A stretch of 64,000 nucleotides of DNA from JAAFHB01 sp038236995 (GTDB taxonomy: Bacteria > Bacteroidota > Bacteroidia > Bacteroidales > Prolixibacteraceae). Position 1 is the first letter of the stretch. Each line of letters starts with the position of its first letter. The notes under the pieces are model-generated. The model saw only the letters and a program-made list of their open reading frames with translations. It made no database searches and was not told the origin of the DNA. This document shows, piece after piece, positions 58,657 through 64,000 of the stretch. The translations under genes and the position numbers were made by a program. Location: contig JBBRZE010000017.1 of the NCBI GenBank assembly GCA_038236995.1, positions 1 through 64,000 on the forward strand, in the 5' to 3' direction.

Positions 58657-59448
58657 ATGAGAATAAAGAATCACCTGTTTGAGTTTGAAGATCTGGCCTG
58701 GTTCCCGGATACGATCCGTGAAAGCATGACAGACTATTTGCGATATTTGATAACCACACTCAACTTTTACAAACCCATTATCCCCTTGATCATTGAGGGA
58801 TTAAAACAGACGAATTCAATCCGGATAATAGATTTATGTTCAGGTGGTGGTGGTGCCATTGAACAGATTCAAACGAACATGGATCTGCAATCTGATAATG
58901 AAATCAAAATTACACTTACAGATAAGTTTCCAAACAAAAATGCTTTTGAATTTATTTCTTCAAAAACACAAGGTCGCATTTCATTTTCAGACACTTCCGT
59001 TGATGCCTCGGATGTTCCGGTAACTTTAAACGGATTCAGAACGATATTCTCCGGGTTCCATCATTTCGATAACGATTTTGCAAAAAAAGTACTCAAAGAT
59101 GCAGTCAATGCCAAATGCGGAATTGGCATTTTTGATGGAGGAAATAAGAATTTCTTTGCTGTTTTAGGTATCCTGATCTTTCACCCCATCCTATTTTTCC
59201 TGTTTACACCCTTTTTCAAACCTTTCAGATTCTCAAGACTGCTTTTTACGTATATCATTCCAATCATCCCATTTTGTACCGTTTGGGATGGAGTTGTTTC
59301 GATCATCCGGTTATATAAACCCAAAGAACTTCTGAAAATTGCGCAAGAAGTTGATACTGAAAATTATTTTTGGGAAGCAGGTAAAAAGAGGAGCAATTTT
59401 GGATTGAAGGTTACTTATTTGATCGGTTACCCACTGGTGGAAAGATAA
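58657..59448 (+). CDS. Class I SAM-dependent methyltransferase-like protein
   Basis: This 263-residue protein has a glycine-rich motif I (RIIDLCSGGGGAIEQI), DKFPN as a motif II-like acidic loop, and GFHHFDNDFA later. The C-terminal half has a strongly hydrophobic stretch (LGILIFHPILFFLFTPFF, then LLFTYIIPIIPFC), unlike soluble methyltransferases, so it may sit at the membrane. It could act on a lipid or quinone-like substrate. The Ser-Gly-Gly-Gly loop supports cofactor binding; the substrate is unknown. Confidence 0.7.
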   Translation: MRIKNHLFEFEDLAWFPDTIRESMTDYLRYLITTLNFYKPIIPLIIEGLKQTNSIRIIDLCSGGGGAIEQIQTNMDLQSDNEIKITLTDKFPNKNAFEFISSKTQGRISFSDTSVDASDVPVTLNGFRTIFSGFHHFDNDFAKKVLKDAVNAKCGIGIFDGGNKNFFAVLGILIFHPILFFLFTPFFKPFRFSRLLFTYIIPIIPFCTVWDGVVSIIRLYKPKELLKIAQEVDTENYFWEAGKKRSNFGLKVTYLIGYPLVER

Positions 59449-59533
59449 GAAGAATAAGGTTATCCAATGGCAAATTTTATCAAGGTACAGCCAAAATTAA
59501 AATCCAAAAATATGGTATTTACAGATCGTGTTT

Positions 59534-59784
59534 CAATGTCGTTTAGTTAAGTAAATTTGTTTTAACTCCGTAGGAGTTGCCTGTGCATAACCCCCAGATT
59601 TATCTGGGGGAAGTCACAAAGAAAGTGAACATAACTCCATAGGAGTTCCCCAAAGCAAAGGAAACGGGATAGCTGGGGTAACTCTTACAGAGTTAAGTTC
59701 GTTTTCCATTCTCTTTCCTCCGGTTAAAACCGGAGGTTATTTACTGGCAACTCCTACGGAGTAATTATTAGCTAAACGACATTG
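59534..59784. mobile_element. MITE-like palindromic element with terminal inverted repeats
   Basis: Terminal repeats CAATGTCGTTTAGTTAA (59534-59550) and CTAAACGACATTG (59772-59784, inverted) bound 251 bp with no gene. Inside are four short palindromes of AACTCCGTAGGAGTT type (59564, 59633, 59680 and 59749) and two 20-bp ones (CCCCCAGATTTATCTGGGGG at 59591-59610; CCTCCGGTTAAAACCGGAGG at 59717-59736). The ACTCCnTAGGAGT palindrome recurs widely in Bacteroidota (from memory). This looks like a non-autonomous element; no transposase is present. Confidence 0.78.
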
Positions 59785-59847
59785 GATCTTGTTTTTATAT
59801 TCTGATCTGCACAGTAAATTCCTGATTTGATGGATTTCAGATAATAA

Positions 59848-59892
59848 AATGACCGGGCGAGCGTTCATATCATTAACGCGCACCCGGTCATT
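59848..59892 (-). terminator. Terminator of the GH97 gene
   Basis: AATGACCGGG pairs with CCCGGTCATT, with a second inner stem CGTT/AACG. On the minus strand it is followed by TTTATTAT. It lies 14 bp past the GH97 stop. Confidence 0.75.
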
Positions 59893-59905
59893 CAGGATAT
59901 AGGTC

Positions 59906-61843
59906 TTATTCAACAACCGCGGAGAAACCGCCGGCAGGTAACATTTTCAAAGGCAGCCGATCTCCCTTTTTCACTGTGATTTCATTTGCAAGAAAGGACT
60001 TGCCATCAACACCATCAGTAATCATTTTTGCAGTATAGCTCTTTCCTTCCGTCAGAAAATCGAGGTCTAAAGTAATTGCCTTTTCAGCCATTTCACCGTT
60101 AATACCTCCGATAAACCATTTTTCACCCGAACGACGTGCCATTACAACATCTCGACCCGGATAACCGTAGATCATTCTGGACTCGTCCCAAATTGTAGGC
60201 AATTGTTTGATAAAACTTTGTACATAAGAAGGTAATGCTTTATAAACCTCAGGGAAATCAACAAGATGAACAACGCCGGACTCAAATACAACTGTTAAAG
60301 CCAGTTCGTTGGAATAAGTGGTGAGGTGTTTATTTACCTTATCCGTCAGTCCAAAAGGGGTGTAATCCATGGAGCCGACCACATTACGCGTGAAAGGGAG
60401 AATTGTGTTGTTCCAGACAGCAGTTTCCGGATAGGAAGGTCGAAACATATAACACTCCTCGCCGGGAACTGACTCCATCCCTACAAGGTTAGGCCATGTA
60501 CGTTGCCATCCACGTGGTAATGTGCAGCCATGAAAGTTGACCATCACATGAAAATCGGCGGCATCTTTCAGGATGCCCATATATTGCTGAATAATGTGCT
60601 GTTTATCGCTTTGAAAGAAATCGACTTTTACCCCTTTGACACCCCATTTCTGCAGCTTTTCAAATTCAGCCCTGCGCAGTGCCGGATCGAACATGATATC
60701 ACGGGGCGCTTCGGAAACTGTATTGTGTGGTCCGCCTGAATTGTACCATAGCCAGATACCCACCTTCTTTTGATTGGCATATCCGATCAGTTGCTCAACA
60801 TTTCCACCTTCCATCATATTCCAGTTGGCATCGACAAGGAAGTACGGAATACCCCATTCGGACGCAAAGTCGATAAATGGGATCATGCTTTTGTAGACTT
60901 TCGGACTTGCAGGATCTGCCCACCAACTCCAGGAAACCAATCCGGGTTTAATCCACGAAGTATCTTCAATTTTGGAGGATTCGCTTAAGCTATTCACCAT
61001 TGTTGAAGCAGCAATTCTGGAAGGATCTTTCGCAATCATAATGACCCGCCACGGAGTCGCCCATGGTAATTCTTTACTTTGAGGATTGGCATTACCCAGA
61101 CCCATTGCCTCTTTTTCACCCGGATAGCGAACAGAATACAAACCTGCGGGTGCATTTTGAGCAAGACGTGAACCACAGAATGAACCATCAAGGCCAGCTT
61201 CTGTCAATAAAACCCAGGCATTTGAAGTCTGAAATAAACCGGCAAAGCACCATCCTTCAGCCTCAGGAGATGATTCCCCAATTGGGGTTCCATTTGTAAA
61301 ATTACGCTCATAACCAGGAGAATACTTTGTGATGCTATCGTAAGGTTCAATCCATGCTTTACCAGTTTCTGCAAATTTAAATCCGGTAATCTCATTTGAA
61401 ATCTCGTAATTGCCGGTAGCATTCCCGGGAAAACGATATCGGAATGCGACCCCATCATTCCCCGCGCGAAGGACCAGTTCAATTTTGGCTTTCTGTTCAT
61501 TTTCGAAGGTCAACAAAAGTTCCTTTGCCGAATATTTACATTCCAGTTGTTTACCTGCAAGCAATGTATAATCCTCGGAAATGAAACGTAATTGTGACTC
61601 AGATACAAACGACAATTTCTCAATAAACTGTGCATCATTCCGGGCGATTCCAAGCGGTGATTCACCAATCACCAGCGTATCTGAAAAGCCAACAGTATAA
61701 AACAGCCGGTTCTCTTTTTCGTAGACTTTAAAACTGATTTTATTATCGGGTGATTTTAAAATCCATTCTGTCGGTTCTGAGCATCCGCCTAACACGAAGA
61801 CCAAAGCCAGCGAAATTAAATGCAATGACTTTACAATTCCCAT
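59906..61843 (-). CDS. Glycoside hydrolase family 97 lipoprotein (SusB-like)
   Basis: This 645-residue protein has the lipobox FVLGGCSEP near 21. The GH97 N-terminal beta-sandwich (LKSPDNKISFKVYEKENRLF) is followed by the catalytic barrel (GLVSWSWWADPASPKVYKSM, GVKGVKVDFFQSDKQ, NFHGCTLPRGWQRTWPNLVG, MESVPGEE). The C-terminal beta domain is ADRLPLKMLP-like. GH97 includes inverting alpha-glucosidases and retaining alpha-galactosidases; the Asp in VKVDFF is at the position discussed for the retaining class, but subtype cannot be fixed. It is 20 bp downstream of pheS on the same strand. Confidence 0.88.
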   Translation of the reverse strand: MGIVKSLHLISLALVFVLGGCSEPTEWILKSPDNKISFKVYEKENRLFYTVGFSDTLVIGESPLGIARNDAQFIEKLSFVSESQLRFISEDYTLLAGKQLECKYSAKELLLTFENEQKAKIELVLRAGNDGVAFRYRFPGNATGNYEISNEITGFKFAETGKAWIEPYDSITKYSPGYERNFTNGTPIGESSPEAEGWCFAGLFQTSNAWVLLTEAGLDGSFCGSRLAQNAPAGLYSVRYPGEKEAMGLGNANPQSKELPWATPWRVIMIAKDPSRIAASTMVNSLSESSKIEDTSWIKPGLVSWSWWADPASPKVYKSMIPFIDFASEWGIPYFLVDANWNMMEGGNVEQLIGYANQKKVGIWLWYNSGGPHNTVSEAPRDIMFDPALRRAEFEKLQKWGVKGVKVDFFQSDKQHIIQQYMGILKDAADFHVMVNFHGCTLPRGWQRTWPNLVGMESVPGEECYMFRPSYPETAVWNNTILPFTRNVVGSMDYTPFGLTDKVNKHLTTYSNELALTVVFESGVVHLVDFPEVYKALPSYVQSFIKQLPTIWDESRMIYGYPGRDVVMARRSGEKWFIGGINGEMAEKAITLDLDFLTEGKSYTAKMITDGVDGKSFLANEITVKKGDRLPLKMLPAGGFSAVVE

Positions 61844-61863
61844 AGCAGTTTGCTGTTAGTTGA

Positions 61864-62883
61864 TTAGTTGGCTGATTCAAACTGCTGAAGGAACCTTACA
61901 TCATTTTCGAAATAAAGGCGTAAATCGTTGACACCAAATTTCAGCATGGCAATTCTTTCGATTCCCATCCCAAAAGCATAACCCGTATATTTTTTACTAT
62001 CGATTCCAGATGCTTCGAGAACGTTAGGATCTACCATGCCGCAACCCAGTATCTCGAGCCATCCTGTGTATTTACAGACGTTACAACCTTTTCCGCCGCA
62101 AATTGAACACGAGACATCCACTTCGGCTGAAGGTTCAGTAAACGGAAAGTAAGAGGGACGCATACGAATCTCTGCATTCTCTCCAAAAAGTTCCTTGGCA
62201 TAGTAAAGTAAGGTTTGTTTCAGATCGGCAAACGACACATTTTCGTCAATATACAACCCTTCAACCTGGTGAAACATGCAATGAGCACGGTACGAGATGG
62301 CTTCATTTCTGAAAACGCGTCCCGGCGTTACCGTGCGAATCGGTGGTTTCATTGTCTCCATATCGTGAACCTGCACCGAGGAGGTGTGGGTGCGCAACAG
62401 AACATCGGGATTGGTCTGGATGAAAAATGTGTCCTGCATATCACGAGCCGGATGTTCCTCCGCAAAATTCAATGCGCTGAAAACATGCCAGTCATCCTCT
62501 ATTTCAGGACCTTCTGAAACAACAAAACCTAATCTTTTAAAAATATCGAGTATTTCGTTTTTGACGATTGAGATAGGATGGCGCGTTCCTAATTTCATCG
62601 GTTCGCCAGGAAGTGTAAGATCGACACCTGAACCGGCAGATTTCTGCTCTGTCAAACCTTCTTTCAACAGATTGATCTTTTCAAGAGCGAATTCCTTCAA
62701 CGTATTTACGGCCGCACCGATCTCCTTTTTCTGATCGGCGGATACATTACGGAATTCCTCAAACAACTTAGAGATCTCACCCTTTTTACTAAGGTACTTG
62801 ATTCGAAGCTCTTCGGCTTCCTCAACCGACTTGGCGACAATTCCTTCAATCTCCTGCTGTAATTCTTTGATGCGCGTTAACAT
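61864..62883 (-). CDS. pheS: Phenylalanyl-tRNA synthetase alpha subunit
   Basis: This 339-residue protein has the N-terminal coiled coil that contacts tRNA (residues 1-80). Class II motif 2 is FRNEAISYRAHCMFHQVEGL and motif 3 GMGIERIAMLKFG. A Cys-rich insert CSICGGKGCNVCKYTG near residue 257 is common in Bacteroidota PheS and may bind zinc. It forms a heterotetramer with PheT, which is not adjacent here. TAATTTTG (minus strand, 62907-62914) is a possible -7 element. Confidence 0.96.
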   Translation of the reverse strand: MLTRIKELQQEIEGIVAKSVEEAEELRIKYLSKKGEISKLFEEFRNVSADQKKEIGAAVNTLKEFALEKINLLKEGLTEQKSAGSGVDLTLPGEPMKLGTRHPISIVKNEILDIFKRLGFVVSEGPEIEDDWHVFSALNFAEEHPARDMQDTFFIQTNPDVLLRTHTSSVQVHDMETMKPPIRTVTPGRVFRNEAISYRAHCMFHQVEGLYIDENVSFADLKQTLLYYAKELFGENAEIRMRPSYFPFTEPSAEVDVSCSICGGKGCNVCKYTGWLEILGCGMVDPNVLEASGIDSKKYTGYAFGMGIERIAMLKFGVNDLRLYFENDVRFLQQFESAN

Positions 62884-62927
62884 TGCAATCCCAATTTTGT
62901 GAATTGCAAAATTACAAAAAATATATC

Positions 62928-62935
62928 TACTTTTG
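62928..62935 (+). promoter_or_regulatory. Probable -7 element for the CotH gene
   Basis: TACTTTTG fits TAnnTTTG, 36 bp before the ATG at 62972. A TTG about 21 bp upstream is a weak -33. Confidence 0.4.
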
Positions 62936-62971
62936 GGTGTAATATACTATCACTAACCTACTGATCGTCAA

Positions 62972-64000
62972 ATGAGCAAAATCCATCAAGTAAGGCTTAT
63001 TGTAGCAATAATGTCCTTAATGCTATTGTTTGGGAATTGTAAAAAAGAGATTAAACCCAACTCCGAAAGTACAATTAAACTCTTTTATCTTAAAAAGGCC
63101 AGTAACAAAGGTCTGAACGAAGAAGTTTCTTTTACAATTGACGAGCAAAAGGGAGAGATTACCGGCTCAATACTGCAATGGATTGATTCAGAAACGCCTT
63201 CAGAATTAGTTGCCGACTTTGAAATAGATGATGAATCCACTGTTACAGTCAATGGATTAGGTCAGATACATGGCATAACTGTTAATGACTTCAGGAAGTC
63301 ACTTAATTACACGGTAAAAGCAAAAAACGGTAGTGAGAAAACGTATAAAGTAAGAATTATTTGTCCGCAAATCAATGCCTCATTACCCATTGTCCGTATT
63401 AATGCCATTGATCCTATTTTTAGTGGTGATATTTACGTCAAAGCAAGCCTTCAGTTGATTGGGAACGGTATTACTGAAGGAATATGGAACAGTTACGCGG
63501 ATGGAAAGATGGTTGATATCCGTCTTCGTGGAAACTCCACGATGTGGCTTCCCAAACATCCCTACCGGATAAAATTCCCCGACAAGTTCAGCCCATTGGG
63601 TCTCAATCATGCCAAAGAGAAAAGCTGGGTACTACTTGCCAACGATGCAGATAAAACGCTCCTTCGAAATGCAGTAGCCTTTAAAGCCGCGAAAATCATG
63701 AATGACGACCCTTCAAATGACCGTTTCGTTCCATCAACTGTTTTTGTCGATCTTTACCTGAATGGAGATTACAAAGGCAATTACCATCTTACCGATCAGG
63801 TTGAAGTTGCCACAGGCAGGGTGAATGTCGAGTCATTGAAAGCTGCGGATGGAAATAATCCTTTAAAGATTACAGGCGGATATCTTTTAGAGATGGATGG
63901 CTTTGGAGAAACCGAGCCACTCTATTTCAAAACAAAATACAAGAACCTGATTGCGACTGTAAAATATCCTAAGGACGACGATTATGATATTTCACAGTTC
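62972..64000 (+). CDS. CotH kinase family lipoprotein (partial, runs off window end)
   Basis: 343 codons are present and the frame is open at the window end. The lipobox is MLLFGNCKKE near 23. A DUF5018-like beta domain (about 30-130, with YTVKAKNGSEKTYKVRI) precedes the CotH domain: RLRGNSTMWLPKHPYRIKF, KSWVLLANDADKTLLRNAVA and VDLYLNGDYKGNYHLTDQVE. CotH proteins are atypical protein kinases; the ATP-binding Lys and later catalytic residues of the family would lie partly beyond the window. Substrate and role in Bacteroidota are unknown, and spore coat function does not apply. Confidence 0.88.
   Translation, partial: MSKIHQVRLIVAIMSLMLLFGNCKKEIKPNSESTIKLFYLKKASNKGLNEEVSFTIDEQKGEITGSILQWIDSETPSELVADFEIDDESTVTVNGLGQIHGITVNDFRKSLNYTVKAKNGSEKTYKVRIICPQINASLPIVRINAIDPIFSGDIYVKASLQLIGNGITEGIWNSYADGKMVDIRLRGNSTMWLPKHPYRIKFPDKFSPLGLNHAKEKSWVLLANDADKTLLRNAVAFKAAKIMNDDPSNDRFVPSTVFVDLYLNGDYKGNYHLTDQVEVATGRVNVESLKAADGNNPLKITGGYLLEMDGFGETEPLYFKTKYKNLIATVKYPKDDDYDISQF

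Noticed and set aside
62972..64000. Spore coat function
   Set aside because: CotH is a family name; no other sporulation genes are present and the SpoIIM-like gene at the other end is also a membrane family with wide distribution.

Overview
The window looks like part of a Bacteroidota chromosome, most likely an anaerobic or facultative member of the Bacteroidales/Marinilabiliales type. The basis is promoters of the form TTTG-N19-TAnnTTTG with no clear Shine-Dalgarno sequences, families largely confined to the phylum (DUF4249, DUF4831, DUF6261, GH92/GH97 lipoproteins, a TonB-dependent receptor with a carboxypeptidase-regulatory-like domain), and rubrerythrin plus the [FeFe]-hydrogenase maturase HydF. 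No rRNA, tRNA, prophage or intact insertion sequence was seen. Genus-level assignment is not possible from the sequence alone.

Layout. 1-8 kb: a SpoIIM-like/RDD membrane pair, rubrerythrin, a secreted GH16 + GH30 beta-glucanase pair, a large non-coding tandem repeat (array A, about 5087-5971), a PQQ-type beta-propeller protein and a small two-haem-motif lipoprotein. 8-22 kb: housekeeping and peptide use (PepD dipeptidase with an MFS carrier, a POT peptide transporter, Nnr repair enzyme, HydF, CoaD, PyrE, BirA). 22-27 kb: an rsfS-ftsH-(broken DUF2007 gene)-cdsA-psd-pssA run for ribosome silencing, membrane proteolysis and phosphatidylethanolamine synthesis. 27-34 kb: a TonB-dependent receptor/DUF4249 pair, then a long perfect palindrome and a GntR-deoC-HAD-nucleoside hydrolase group that looks like a nucleoside-scavenging operon. 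34-42 kb: an AAA_14/DUF4143 ATPase, a gluconate-dehydrogenase-like GMC oxidoreductase with its small subunit and a nine-haem cytochrome, a GH92 mannosidase and a Tat-exported Gfo/Idh/MocA oxidoreductase.

42-47 kb holds a U32-family protein, a DUF1801 protein and a second tandem array (array B, 45641-46102: eleven contiguous 42-bp units, each with a small hyphenated palindrome) immediately upstream of a DUF6261 gene. 47-52 kb is a run of cell-envelope proteins of unknown role. 52-55 kb is a sulfur-trafficking module: a split YeeE/YedE transporter, two rhodanese-fold proteins lacking the usual cysteine, and a convergent tandem-rhodanese lipoprotein that keeps both. 55-64 kb carries an OmpA-like lipoprotein, a DEAD-box helicase, an orphan CheB esterase domain, a methyltransferase-like protein, a MITE-like palindromic element with terminal inverted repeats, a GH97 glycosidase, PheS and the start of a CotH-family lipoprotein.

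The least explained items are the two tandem arrays. They share almost no sequence, but both have a 42-43 bp period and both are most uniform in the middle or late units and degenerate at the edges. Array B with DUF6261 is the best candidate here for an undescribed system; a functional link is inference from position only.
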